This document shows positions 35,262-48,135 of a DNA stretch of 64,000 nt, one piece after another (position 1 is the first letter of the stretch; each line of letters opens with the position of its first letter). Under the pieces are notes generated by a model. The model was not told where the DNA came from and searched no databases. It worked only from the letters and a program-made list of their open reading frames with translations. Origin of the DNA: Exophiala sp. HKRS030 (lineage: Eukaryota; Ascomycota; Eurotiomycetes; Chaetothyriales; Herpotrichiellaceae); assembly GCA_023897205.1 (NCBI GenBank), contig JAHWDD010000003.1:2979665-3043664 (forward strand). The letters are read 5' to 3'. Both the position numbers and the translations under genes were made by a program.

Positions 35262-36612
35262 GTCTTCAAATCAAGAATCCGCGCTTCGCGCCGTACCTTG
35301 GCTACACGATTTCTTTCCCACTTGTTCTCTGCTCTAACTCACATTCCATCTCACCCGCCTGTCGTTGTATATTAACAACAATCTCCAAACGCGTCGCACC
35401 GTAGTTGTTGAGCAGCAATTATTTTGGACATTCTGGCCACAAGAAGCACGGACGCGGCGTTCGGCTCTCGGCCAAGTTCACGTCTATCACCTGCCCCCGC
35501 GCGAAAGTCAGTTTTACAAGCTTACAATTTAATCATGTGAAGTTGAATACAAAACACAATGACGTGCTTCAACTATTATCATTGACCTTTGATTGCCGAG
35601 CATCCTTGCCGTGATGGTCATAGTAGAGCTGTCCTTGAGCATCGTGAGCATCCCAGCCTTGGACTGTACGGAAACTACGCTCTGAGTAAATGGTATAGAG
35701 AATACCTCCCAGGAAAGCTCCAGATGACTAACAACGGCATTTTCAAGACAAGGTTGTGCAGATTGGAAATTTTACTCCCCTGGGCATGCGTCCATTGAAG
35801 TTGTCTAACTATACCTAAGTCAAGGCCAATTTTCTCGTAAAATACGAAAGCCGAGCCTTTGCACCATTCAGCCAATATATGTGTATGCACATGGCTTGTC
35901 CAATCTCCTAGCCAGTGGGAGACTTGTCTCGCCAGACCCTTCGAGCGAAGAGCAATGAGTGTTGCAGGCGGGCGCATGAATCAGCGCATGCGGCCGCCTC
36001 GCCGCCGGGGAATGTTTAGTTCGTATGTATACACTCCGACCACCGCACACTTAGTAATCCTTGGTACCACAAAAAGAGACTTCCAACCCAGCCAAAGAGC
36101 TGCTTGCGACCACACGTTTTGGGGTACGAACATCGGCTGATCCAAGGATCTGGATTAACGTCGCTATGATGAAAATGGAAGTTTTGCTCTGCCAATAACT
36201 GCATGCCCAGTCTCTAATGCAATCACCGCAACAGGTAACACGAGCGCTTTCGAAAGCAGTGGCTTTCTTCTGATTTTTCGACATGCGTGTTGTTGCATTG
36301 TTTTTTCGGGCTCGATTATGTCATTTTCTCTAAATCCGACGAAATGCAGCGGCCGACTACAGGAGATATGCTTTGTGCTGGATAACTTCTATACTTGGAT
36401 TTCTGCTTGGCTTCAAGTGAAGAGAATCGCGTATATATTCCCTGTTGTGCTTCGATGCACAGATGAATTCACATCATTCAACAGTTTCACATTCACAGAA
36501 CACCAAGGTCTTCCACAGAAAGCCTCGATCTTCAGCTCAGTTCGATCAAACTTCCTTCCACGATTTCTTCCAGCATAATCAAACTTTTCGTCCATACCAT
36601 CAGTAATTAACC
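35262..36612. other. Divergent promoter region, DLD1 / SDR
   Basis: 1.35 kb between divergent genes, including a NotI-containing GC-rich patch at about 35985-36010. Open frames at 35675-35977 (-) and 35859-36140 (+) have no domain. Confidence 0.5.
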
Positions 36613-37528
36613 ATGTCCCGAGTCTGGCTCATCAGCGGCGCCAACACAGGTATTGGGCTTGAGATCGCCCTGAAAGCCATCAAAGAAGGCGACAGAGTCA
36701 TCGCCGCGGTACGCAGTCCGGCCAAGGTCCCAGACAGCCTCAAGAACGATAGTGTTGCGACCATTGCGTTTGACCTTGCCTGGTCACAAGAAAAGACGAA
36801 CCAATTCGTGAAAGAGGCTTTCGCTTCCTTTGGGAAAATCGATGTCGTTGTCAATAACGCCGGTTATGCTTATATGGGCGGTATCGAAGAGGTCAGGTGA
36901 GTCACAAAGGTGATTGATCAATTGATGGAGAATGGGGCTAAGTGAGTACTCCAGTGACGATGCCGTCAAGCAACAGTACGAGATCAATGTCTTTGGCATT
37001 CTCAGAGTGATTCGCGCCGTGCTGCCAGGCCTTCGCCAACAAAAGTCGGGCCTAATCTTGAACTTTTCATCCATCGGTGGGTTTCACGGCTACCCAGGAA
37101 ACGGCATCTATTGCTCGACCAAATTCGCCATTGAAGGCATCACTGAGGCTTTGGCGCAAGAGGTCAAGCCTTTTGGAATCGAAGCTGCCATTGTCGAGCC
37201 AGGATACTTCCGAACAAATTTCCTGGCATCTGCATCGGCAGGCCAGAACCTTGCGCCCGCGCTACCAGAATACCAGGATACGCCAGTCGGCGCTGCCAGA
37301 GAGGCATTTTCGAAGTATAACCTGAAGCAGCCGGGAAATCCAGTGATTCTTGCCGACAGGGTTTGGGAGTTTGCTGCCAAGAAGGGGCTTTTCGAGAATC
37401 GGAAACGCTTGCTTCGACTTCCGCTTGGGTCGGACACAGGTGCTCAGTTGAGGGCTTTTATCTCAGACCTGCAGGAGACGGCGGAGGAGTACAAGGAGGT
37501 ATACGAAAGTACCGACTTTCGAGATTGA
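36613..37528 (+). CDS. Short-chain dehydrogenase/reductase
   Basis: Two exons, 36613-36896 and 36943-37528, with a 46-nt intron; 289 aa. Classical SDR features are the cofactor loop SGANTGIG (residues 8-15), NNAG after IDVVV, a catalytic Ser in NFSSIGG, and the YCSTK catalytic Tyr-Lys pair followed by FAIEGITEALAQEV. The post-motif PGYFRTNF is also standard. The loop before the first strand end lacks an Asp favouring NAD, with a basic R in AAVRSP, so NADP is more likely. The substrate cannot be told. It is probably cytosolic. The next gene converges from 120 bp away. Confidence 0.9.
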
Positions 37529-37649
37529 GGGGTGTCAAACTGGCACTGGCAGAAGAATCTGTATCATAGCTCCTAGCGTAAAATCCCCTTACATTTGATC
37601 AACAATGCAGGATGGTGTTTGAAAGAAGTCCCACAATTCTTGACGCCGT

Positions 37650-39316
37650 TCACTCGACGAAGAAGTATTTCTCAAGGCGTCGAGCGAGATTGACACAAGG
37701 AGTATCTACTGCTCGCATAAAGAGATCAGCTGCCCAGACGACAACTATTACGACAACAACTGATGACTTCAGGAACGCAAATTGAAAACTTCGCAAGGTG
37801 TCCGGTGTTTCGATGGTCGGTGTCAGAGGTAGAATCTGTTTCGAAGTCAGCAACTATAGAACGTTCAGCACGGTCGTGTATCCAGGTCACTTACCATATA
37901 TCCCAATGTATGAATGATTGGACCATGCATAACATACAGTGGAAAGCTGATTCTGCCCAGGTACTGTATTGGAGCCCAGCAAAAGACTCTGTCCCTCAAG
38001 AATCTCAAGTTACATGTGCTCCAGACGATCAACGACGCACCAACAGTCGGCCAGAAGCGGTGTTTTTCGCTGAAACTCGCAGGAATCCACTTGTTGAGCG
38101 TTATGTAGCCTGGTGTAGCATGACCAGCGGCATCTGGAAATGAAAGGAGGAACATGGATACAAAGAAAACTGCCCAGTAGAAGATCTCTGAAAATCGCCT
38201 GGAGGAATGCGAGCGCGAGGAGGTCGATCCAGGTTCGCTTTTCTTCAGTTCAATGTCTTGGATTGGAAACGTTGGCATGGATGATCCATATGTCACCGAC
38301 CTAGACCGGAGGAGGTCAAGTTCGGCTAGCGCAAGTCCGGTCCAGAATGGCCACATGTCCCATCTATCCCAGCTTATGCTCCATGTAATCAGGGCGATGA
38401 CAGTCGATAGTCTTACAAGGATTGACATTCGAGCCACAATGATGTGGGTAAGGAACAATATCATGCTGCATCGATATTCTGCGGGAATCGTCCACAGATG
38501 ACGATCCAACTCAATTGATCCCGAGTATAGCGACCAATCAAAGACATTGACGAAGATATGTATTTGCTGTAGGTAGTCGGTGAATTGAGACCAAAAGTTG
38601 GGTTGGGTGTAGCAGTGATCTTCCTTAACACCTCGCATTTGTTTCGAAAAAGGTTCTGTCATGCTGTAAAGATTGAGTTGGGCAAGACAGATCACAATAA
38701 AAGTCGACACAAGGCAGGGTAGAAAAAGGCGAAAGCCACGTCGGAACATCGACGAAGTCATTGTCGTCATGAAAGTTTCATGCTGTCGACTGTGCATCAG
38801 CTTGATCGGCTTATAACTGAGGGCGAACCCCGAGACGATGAAGAAGATTGCGACCATTGGCGGGCCAGAGTATAATAGGCGAACAATTGGAAGGCGTAGG
38901 AACGAGTCATGCCTATCGCTGACACTGTCCGAGATGCTGGGGATGGCGCCATATGCGTATGTGAGGTCGAAAGAACCGTAGGTCAAGTGACAAATGAACA
39001 CCACAAAGGCAGCGAGTCCTCGCATACCGTCCAGGAATGCTGTAGGAGAGAGGTCACCGTGCTGTTCAGTATCATGATTTCTGTGGAGGAAACTGGGTGA
39101 GATGATGTGCATAAATCGAATACAGCACCGGGCGAAGAGCCTTGTCGGGGATGTCAAGAGATTGACAAAGGGGCCACTGACAGTCGCTCGGAGCGGGACT
39201 GAGGGTTGTGCACAACTGCTTTCGCTGGTGAGGATAAAGGCGTGCTTTTCAGCATACTGAAAATCTGTCGAGGCATCCAGACTGGACCTCGATGAGCAAG
39301 AACTAGACGATGCCAT
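37650..39316 (-). CDS. Membrane acyltransferase 3 family protein
   Basis: Two exons, 39316-37895 and 37835-37650, with a 59-nt intron (GTAAGT...CAG); 535 aa. An N-terminal soluble, Ser-rich part of about 95 residues is followed by the Acyl_transf_3 domain: LDGMRGLAAFVVFICHL, a PMVAIFFIVSGFALSYKP segment, a FRRGFRLFLPCLVST segment, RHLWTIPAEYRCSM and a late LYVMHGPIIHTLG, with about ten membrane helices. The last exon supplies the final helix (VVVIVVVWAADLFMRAVD). Such proteins transfer acyl groups to sugars, lipids or metabolites at membranes. The fungal substrate is unknown. No secondary-metabolite genes flank it. Confidence 0.88.
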
Positions 39317-40491
39317 GAGTACAAGGTACGTCAGCAGCAACAAGGAGTATTCAATACATTGGAAAGATAAGGATTTAGTATTGCCGATGTTGAATTAAGA
39401 CTCGCAAAGACTTTCTTAGTACTCGAAAGTCGAGTCTGTGTCTGGGGCAGAGGATTCGATTCAGCCTTTCAGGGGCGAAGCAACTTCCTGGCCCGAATAA
39501 TGCACAATGCACATGCACGACATGTCCAGGCTGGTGGATCGGTGGGAAGGATCTCCTCTACCTCGGAGTCGTATGTGACCTGACCGTTGGGTGGATAAGG
39601 AGGACATCATCTCCACTAGATCCATCGGCTGCACCAGGGCTTCGGTCCAGCAAACGAGATCACGCGACGGACAAATTGTGATAACCTGCTCACAACTTAC
39701 CGGGCACGAGTGGCTACATACTTGCAACAGTCGAGACAAAGCTCATTATGAGGACTTGCTCGATGATGAATCAAACCAAACAATTCAACGACGGCACAAA
39801 GTACTCTGTATGGAGTACATCAATGGACATCTGCGAGCGTGACCAGTGAGACAGTGTCTGTGACAGAAGGATCAATAGAGCCTGGACAGCAGACCTTTTT
39901 GTGGCTTTTTTTCTCAGGGTTCGGGCGCAAATCATTGATGTTGGGGTTTTGGCCTCTTTGGGGCAAGGCTGTCAGTTGGGTTTTGGTGTGGCTTTCGGAG
40001 GATTCCGCTTGTTGACAATTCTCCATGGGATCCCTGCATGATGGAGTAAATCTTTATGTGATAGGTAGGAGACGGTGATGTTGACCTGTCGATCTGTTTC
40101 ATCTGACGAGGCTTTGACGAATTTTATCCACGGAGTACGTACGAAGAGCGTTCAGTACGTGTGAATGGATGGTACACCTTGTCGTAATTGTCGTGCGTGT
40201 CGTAACGCGTCCGTGCGTGTCTTTTGTGCGTCACCTGACTTTTGTACGTTTGTGGAAAAATCCAACAAGGGCAGCTTTGCCGAGGCAGAGTCACGTGACA
40301 ATGCACAGGATTCTGCTCGATGTTTCTTCCATGTCGAGGACGGTCGTGGGCGGTGCAAAAGAAATAATCATAGAAGTTCCCATCAGAATAAAAGAATGGC
40401 CATGAATCTGTATCTGCTGTGATCATTGAGATCACAATTCGATCCCCTAGAACATATGCGTCTATGAGAAAGGCCCACATATCCTCTAGAT
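39317..40491. other. Acyltransferase 5' flank and low-complexity gene 3' flank
   Basis: 1.2 kb with a 10-bp GTCACGTGAC palindrome at 40290-40299 and a direct repeat of CGTGCGTGTC at about 40191-40220. Frames here have no domain. Confidence 0.5.
40290..40299. promoter_or_regulatory. GTCACGTGAC palindrome
   Basis: A perfect 10-bp palindrome with the TCACGTGA core also found at 8197-8206 and 57175-57184. It lies 1 kb from the nearest start codon, so regulatory use is uncertain. Confidence 0.25.
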
Positions 40492-43070
40492 CTACGAACG
40501 AAGCACCTCCCGTTGACGATCATCGTCACTATCAGACCCATATCTTCTTATCACAATGTCATGATGTGGGATATCTCCAGGCGCGGTCTGACGCTGATAG
40601 AGCCGGGGACGCGCTTCCGGATAAGTTTCCGACTCGCTTCCTGAATCATCCCTACGGAGTCGCCCTCTGGGCACTTCCCTCTCTATTATAATTTCATCGT
40701 CATGCTCCCTGTTTCTGTACGTAGCTCCATGACTTGGTCCAGGAGGGGCGGGTGGAGCAGGTGGTGCAGGACCAGGACCAGGACCTTTCGGACGAGGTGC
40801 AGGTCGACCAGAACCGTAGAGGGAGTCGTCTTCGCTGTCGTCAACGATATTTGGTTGGTAGGCCTGCTGACGTCTGCCCAAGTATGGTCTCGGTGGTTCT
40901 GGGTTGATAACCCGCACGCGCTCAGCTCTCGGTCTGACGAAGTCAATGTCGTCCTGGAAAATCTGGGTCGGATAGTCTGATCGTCGACGTTCTTGCTCGC
41001 GGTGCCGGTCATAGGGACGTGTTGGGTAGGGTTCGAACCTCATCGATCGGGTAGCGCCGTATGGTTCGGGGTTGAAGCTACGGCTCCGTCTCACATATGG
41101 GTCGTCATAGCCGTAGGTTCGTGGCCCATGTGAGTAGCCTGCTGCAGTGGATCCTAGCAGACTTGTTTCCGCTTTGAGACGATCGCTGCGGCTGCGCGAC
41201 ATGCTCTTCACCAACTCTTCGTCCTCGGCTTCGCTGGTTTCGTTTTCGCTCGAAGCAACAAGTCTGCTCCGTGTTCGAGTTCGAGCTTCACTTGTGCTGT
41301 ACTTCATCTTCTCTGTCTTCTCTTGCTCTGACTTTCTGATATACACATCCTCTTCGCTCTGTATCTCTTCCTCATCGGGCACAGGAGCTGCAGGCTTGAC
41401 CTTTGGTGCGAGAATAGGGTCTCTTGCACCTTCGGGCAGTTGTACAACACGCACACCATACTCTTGCTCGATGATGCTGCACATCTCCAGAATATCGTCC
41501 TCCTTGTCTTCCTCACGTTCTTGCTCAGGAGTCAGCTTCTGCACGCCTAGAGATGTATGACGACTCTCGTGACGGTATCGGCGTCTATCATCACGAGATG
41601 CCGCTTGCTTGGCCTCGAGCTCGGCGGCAGCGTCATCAGCTTCATCCTGAATCCGTCGCAGCACAAGGCGTCGTCTTTCTCGGAGTGCTGCAGGGGACAT
41701 GCTGAACCCACTGGCTGTGGCCGAAGTGCGGGTTCGTCTTCGAGTCTGATGTCGTTGGGGAGAAACTGGGCGACTTTGCGTGAGTCGTTCCCTGAGTCGA
41801 TCATCATCCGGGTGGAGACCTCCTGACGCGAGAAATGGAGAAGGCGATGGAGGAGGAGTTGGGCTAGGTGATCGTCGAGGACCTCGACGTGGACCACCTG
41901 ATTCGGATCCATCACTTGGAGACGATCCAGGGTATCCTCGGGTGGCTTGATCTCGATGACGCGAGGGCCGGAGGTAGATGATGCAGAATCAGGTGCTGGT
42001 AATGCTAGAAGTCGTCGCGGAGGAAGTATATCATCGTCAGACTCAGACGACATCAAGCGGTCCACGATCTCCACTCGTTCCGTAGCAGGCTTGCTAGAAG
42101 ACTTCTTGCGAACCATGTACATCTTGCTGCTAGTCTTTCCCTTGGTCACGCCTAGACCAAGAGCACCGCCTGATCGAGACCGGGATCGTACGCGGGTCGT
42201 AGTCGTCTTCGTCGTCTTGGTGACTTTGCTCTTCCCTCCCGCATTGCCACTCCCACCGGCCGATCCTGCGTCAAACGGCTGACCACCTCTCATCAAATGT
42301 AAAGCATACGTGATGATTTCCTCCTCAAGGTCGGCCGTCAAGTCGGATCTTCTAGCAATGGCATCTTTGAAAGCCAATCGTCTGCCAACCACACGCCAAT
42401 CGTGAAGTGGATTGATAACGATGGGCCCATTGCCTCCTGTCCCTGAACCAGGCCCTCCTCCTGAACCACCTCTCCCTCCGCCTCTTCCATGACCACCACC
42501 ACCTCCTCCTCCCGATCCACAAACACAATTACAACCGTGGCCACCGCTCGTGCCATGACCACTCATCTGCATCAAAAATCCAACATTGACTAGGCCAATA
42601 TGCGTCAAACTGGTCAAATAGATATTAACACTCTGAGCGGGCAAGACCAATTTATCCCTAAAAGCCTGCTTATCCGCCATTGCAAACCAATACCTGGCCC
42701 AGACCTTGGCCACAGAAGCCTTGATGCTGACGGCCAAGCCTTTCCAGCCTCTACGACGCAAGCCGTCTCTGCCCATGCGCCGCTCAACCAGACGCCAGCA
42801 TTTGGCGATGAACTTGTTGAGATCCCTCATGTTGAGGTCGGTGTTCTTGACCAGCGTGTCCAAGTCCGCCGCCTGATCGGAGCTGATATACCTGTACAAG
42901 GCGTCACGGCACGACGGCGAGTTGAGAGAATTGATACAGATCAGCAGACATTCGGCTTCGGCGCGCAGACCCACGAAGTCGTCCTGTGCCGACCGGATAT
43001 CGTTGGCGAACGTCGCCACGCGCACGGCGAGATCCCACAGCCCGACGATCGTGCTCGCCCAGTCTGCCAT
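40492..43070 (-). CDS. Large low-complexity protein of unknown function
   Basis: One exon, about 859 aa after one inferred single-base break (2,579 + 1 nt is a multiple of three). Residues 1-170 form a helical N-terminal domain (MADWASTIVGLWDLAVRVATF...) of the kind that opens many fungal STAND-like proteins, though no NTPase motif follows. Next comes a Gly/His/Cys-rich segment (CNCVCGSGGGGGGG), then a disordered Ser/Arg-rich part. The C-terminal half has a charged coiled segment (MSPAALRERRRLVLRRIQDEADD), RS-like and Tyr/Arg/Pro-rich stretches, and a PGPGPAPPAPPAPPGP run. Between about 41885 and 41960 the plausible frame switches: ...VIEIKPP fits one frame and ...SPSPTPPPSPSP the other, most simply by loss of a C at 41940-41942. 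The function is unknown. Confidence 0.7.
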
Positions 43071-44068
43071 GACTCAAAGAAGGAGAAGCGCAGAGTTCTT
43101 CGGGCATGCGGGTGCGAAAGCCAGCGACTGGCCAGCAGCTAGCTTGGTTGTAAGGCTATAAGGTGACCAAAGATTGAAAGGCGGAAACAAGGTCAGGTAT
43201 CTATCAATCGCCGCTAGAACGATCCCGAATCAGAGTCGACGTGCCTCACAGCTTCGGAGATTTCTTGACCTCTGTGCAGCAGCGCTTTTCTGGACGTAGA
43301 CGAAGTTTATAGGGAAATGAGATCATCACAATCAACGTACCCTCCAAAATCATGAGTCTCGGGTAATCAAAAGTCGAAGATCTCAACGCAGCCTTACCAA
43401 GCTCAACTCTCACGACACTCTGGAGTCAGTACTTAGTCACATGTGACAATCCAAAGTCCGCCGAATTTCCAATCGAAGTTTGTTTTTTGCGCCCCCGGAT
43501 AGCTGCGTGGGGCAGCTGCACTGCAGATACATTCGTATGTAGGCTGCGAGGGGTTTCGGTCACACCGGTTTTGGGGGCGGAAAGAGTTGACGAGGGTTTC
43601 ACTGGTGCTGGATCGCTTGCTGTTCTCGCTGGTTTGCGTGTATTGGTTGGAGACGCCGTACGCACGCTAATGCAAGGTCGATCGAGGTACAGACTGGAAA
43701 ATTGGAATCCAGGAGTTTTTCGGGGTTTTAGCAGTGATGAACGACCTTCAGCACGGTAAATATTATCTCAGCGGCAGAAAGGCTGGGGGTGAGTAGTAGT
43801 CTTGTAGCATTCTACTGTCTATATGTGGAGATGTTTGAAGACAGGTCGATTTCGAGCGGGAGGCTGATTGCCGAGATATGGTGTCTATCGAGGCGACTGA
43901 AGCTGCTTGGCCGTGGGCACGGACTAGTCACAATATGATCATCATCGAACCAGACCTTGAAGGATATGCTGTATTGGCAATGACGTTGCCTGAGAAAGAA
44001 ACTGTGCGGAGTACGTGATATATATACACACAAAACAACCCATCTAAACGGACCGATCTGATGCAATT
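43071..44068. other. Spacer, low-complexity gene 5' flank and kinase gene 3' flank
   Basis: 1 kb without a recognised gene. A CGGAGTACG site lies near 44007. Confidence 0.5.
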
Positions 44069-46079
44069 CTAACCCTCAAAGACCGAATGATTCATCTCGA
44101 TACCATAGTCTTTGGCAACCTTGCGCATCTGTTCGTCCATGTCCTCGTCCATACCTTTACCCTTGCCCAAACGCTGTCTCAGCCACGAATACCACCAGAA
44201 GGCATCTGTAGCCAGCAGGACCACCTTGAAGAGCAAATGACTGCCGTAGAACTTCCACCGCTCAGAAAACGTCAACTGGCTATCCTCGGTCAATGCTCTC
44301 GACGCCCAATTTCCCGTAATCTTGATACGATTGACCGGACTTCCGAGGAATTGATTGTTTCCCTGGACGATGCGCATGTTACGACCGATGAAGATCAATT
44401 CGCGAGGCCATTTGGATTCGTCACCAAGAATCTCCCGGATGCCTTTGCGCATAGCCTGTTGCATCTCGTAATGTCGCCTGTTTTTCTCTGCTTTACTAAT
44501 GCCCTTGAGGCGGTTGGAGACAGCCATATCGCCCCCTTCGTATGGACGCATTAGTGTTGCAGAAGCAAAGATGTCGGCATTGGTCACGCCCCATTCGCCA
44601 ACTATCTCCTTTAGCGTTTTGTTGTCGAAGGTCATGAGAGACTTCCAGAATAGCGAATATTGATGACGGAATCGAGGGCTCATGTTGATGTAAAGACCGT
44701 GGTCAATCAAGACGAGCTCGGATCGTCCATTGGGAAGACGACGAATAAAAATGTTTCCTGGGTGAGGGTCACAGTGCACCCAACCCAGAGAAACATCTGA
44801 GCGGAAAATAAGTCGACCATTGTAGTCATGACTTCTCGCAGATTCAGTCCCAGACCACCTTTGCCGTCACTTCCTTTCCAATATGTGCGGTCAGGTTTTA
44901 GCTCAGCATCTTGCGAGGCACGAGAATCCTTTTGCAATCTTGTGATGGGGGTATTTGGAGGATCAAGAGGAGTACCATGAGAACCTGGACTGCCGGACCG
45001 CCATCCTCCTTGCCAAGGCCGCGTGATAGCATCTTTATCCCACAGACGGACTCCTTCTACCCATTCTGCAGTCATCACGCGTTTGGTGGTCAGATCGTCA
45101 TAGACTTTGGGAATGTAGACTCTATCGCGCAGGCGGGGTTCACCCCTGACAAACTCGGCCATTTGTCGAGAATTTCGTGCTTCGTTCTGAAAGTCGCATT
45201 CGAGTTCAAGACGTTCAGTGATATATGGGACCAAGGTATAAAGTGGAAGATCGAACCACCACGTGTAGATTTTCGTTACAACCTTGAATGCCCACAAATC
45301 CCACCCAACCTGTTGGGCAATCTCGTTTTTCTGAATCTTGATGGCAACCTCACGACCGTCTTTCAGACGTGCCCAATGCACCTGAGCAACACTGGCACTG
45401 GCACGGGCTTTGCGCTCCATGACACCGGCATCTGGATCACCATCAAAGGAGATGCCAAAGACCTCTTCGGGCGTTCTTCCGCCAAAGTCCTCCATAATCA
45501 CTTGCCGCACCTGTGCCCAGTCGTTCTGAGGAGCATCGTCAAACATTTTTGCAAACATTTTCTGGAATTCAGGTGGCAGTACAGCGGTCTGCATTGCAAT
45601 AGCCTGGCCGATCTTCAAGTACAGACCACCGTTGGTTCGCAAAAGATGGAATAATCTAGACGCATTTCGACTGTGGACTTCGGCAATGTCATCTGCGAAG
45701 GGAGGGTTTTCCCGGAAATTGATCTTGTAGTCCAGGGCAGTTATCAAACCCGCGGCAAAGGTTCTTGTGCATCGAGCAAGACTTGACGCATAGAATTGTG
45801 TGTCTAGAACGTATGCAACCCCAGTGAAGATGGAGAGGTATGCCAGCCGCCTGGTCCATTTCCGCAATCTTTTAAATTGTCTTGCTGGGCAGCTTTGCCC
45901 AGAGATTCGGGACTGGGAGGAGTGAAAGCACGACGGAAGTGGGATTGGGAGAAGGATCGAAGAGTGGTGGAGGATTGCCAATGCGCGCGTGGCCTCGAGA
46001 TCGGCGCTTTATAGATTGACTGGAGCGGGCGGAGAGTAAGTAGGCAGTCCGCGCAGACACGACGTCCTGCTGGAACCAT
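44069..46079 (-). CDS. Mitochondrial ABC1/UbiB-family atypical kinase (ADCK1/Mcp2-like)
   Basis: One exon, about 670 aa after two single-base breaks. The N-terminus is an Arg/Ser-rich mitochondrial presequence, followed by a helix (LAYLSIFTGVAYVLD). Family landmarks are the KxGQ motif (GGLYLKIGQAIAMQ), the Ala-rich loop with ASVAQVHWARLKDG, the catalytic Lys in VAIKIQK, HCDPHPGNIFIRR and a DFG-type LIDHGLY. The wording resembles the ADCK1/Mcp2 (Cqd2) branch, linked in yeast to mitochondrial lipid and coenzyme Q distribution. One break is in TTTT at 45870-45873, between the presequence and RLRKWTRRLAYLS. The other is in CCC at 44784-44786, just before HCDPHPGN. 2,011 + 2 nt is a multiple of three. 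Both flanks of each break are conserved. Confidence 0.88.
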
Positions 46080-48135
46080 GGCGGTGGAATTGATGAACCG
46101 GCAAAAAGCACGGCTACGAGGATAAGTGATTCAAAGACATGGAGGCCTGGCGAAGGTGGTTCAGACCTAAAGTTGAAGTCTGGCTGCGTCAAACCTTTTT
46201 ACAAGAGAAATCATGACGAAGACAATCGGGGCTTCCCTCGATCGGCCAATCTTCAGTCCGATTTCTCCGACCGAAAAGATCGGATCTGGATCTTCATCCC
46301 CGACGTGCCCCGCTATTTCCACACCCAAATTGGGAGATTTTCTAGAATACGACAAAATGGCTTTCCTCCTTGTAGACTATGGAGTAGATTTCAAGACTCT
46401 AACGCTCCTCGTGGTCTCTGTTCATTTCCTCAAGCCCTTTATTTGACGCTCAGTGGATACTCACAAGGTTGGTAAGCATCAATAACCACGGCGGCTAGAG
46501 TCGCATGGTTATGCATCTTCCTTTGGTATCTCGCCTGGCTTCAGACTAACGACTGGACAATACAAGTCTGGGCAAAAGTTGTGCTATATGGAAAGCAGGA
46601 ATGGAGAGGCCATCGAGGTTGTTCATTGTGAGAAATGGGAGTGCCGTCGACCTTTTTGGCCTTGGTCATGGGTGGGTAACAGCAGTGCTTCTTCGACCCA
46701 TCAATCATGGTGATGATGCCCCTCTAAGCCACCATGGCTCACGGTTGCCAAGTCGAAGGTTCAGAAGCGATAATCAAAGACCCTACAAGCATACCAGTTT
46801 AGTTGCGATGGTCTCAAGACTTTTCGACAAGCAAGGTACTCGCGACTGTCAATTTTCATCACGCAGTGGTCCTTGATGATTACTTCGAGGGACAAGCTGT
46901 CACCATGCGGTATGATCACATCATCAGGTAGGTACGGGAATATCTGCGCAAGCCAACTCTGTCCAGCAGGAGTTTCCAATGTAAAACGTTGAAGCTGTCG
47001 AGAAGCAAGCCTCTTCGACGCTGACAACGGCGATATGCAAAAACCTACTATCACTTTCTCGCGCTGTCTTCCTGGTCTGCTTGATCATTCTCGGTGTGTT
47101 TGATCGTTTTGCCCAATCATGCGACTGAAGCCGAAAAGAGGGTTGCGGTTCTTCCGATCACTAACGTAAGAGCGCCTGTTCCGAAACGAGAAACTCCCTG
47201 AGCAGTTATATAGTTCTGATCTATGAGAACGTTCTTGCTGCTAGCGCATATCAGAGAAGCAGAGCAGCCATAGGAACCTCGGTAATCCCAACGATAGGAT
47301 AGATCTCGGACTTTGGTTGCCCTAATGGAGTAATTTCTCAACGCCGAAACGCGTGATCTTGTACCACAAACCATGTGCTTTGGGCTGGGAGGGCTCGCTA
47401 GTTTTGATTTCAGGTACCAACGTTTGTCTAGGCATTGGTGATTGCATTCACAAGTACCAAAAACAAGGGAGCAGGGTTTCGATGACGACCATGTAAAATG
47501 AACGTGGGCACAAGCATTCTTGCTCCTGAAGCCTTGGTTAGACGATCATTGTGAAGATTTCTATGCCAGTACTAGGTTTCAGACCTTCAGATATACACTG
47601 AACAGTCGACTCTTCTGATCCGGGGATCCGATCAGACGCCTTGAAACGTTTCCTATCCACCGCAGGCGCGTTACAAGCCACTACTGAACAAGGCCCCAGA
47701 CGAAACACAGACACAGTGGACCAAACCAAGGCTTTTCTGTGGCGATTAGACTTCACACCGCGGACAGGGCAACACTTAAAACATCCCTCGCGCTCCGGAG
47801 ATAAGTGATGAAATGCCGAGGATTGCAGGTGGAGGGGTCAATGGTCTGTGACAACCAATGGGCAATACAATCTTCTGCATCAGGTTTCGATGACAACATT
47901 TTCAATCATGATGGATGGCATTGTGAGGGGCAATTGTTATTTCCGAAAAGCCGCACAGTATCCAGCTTCGATGTCGCCCACTGTCATTCGATGCCGAAAT
48001 GACGAACGTTGGCGGATTCCCTGTATATATAGCTGGTTTGATCCTCGTAGTACTTGTCGCTTTCTTCTCCAAATTGCAGCATTCTATACAGCACAATAGC
48101 ACACCTCCTGAACCCACATCACAGCTTCTCACACG
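46080..48135. other. Divergent promoter region, UbiB-family kinase / aldo-keto reductase
   Basis: 2 kb between divergent genes. I see no domain-bearing frame, tRNA or repeat. The frames at 46173-46475 (+) and 46761-47054 (-) were considered and not called. Confidence 0.5.

Noticed and set aside
40124..40480. Minus-strand 118-codon frame
   Set aside because: Crosses a direct repeat and a palindrome in the spacer; no family resemblance.
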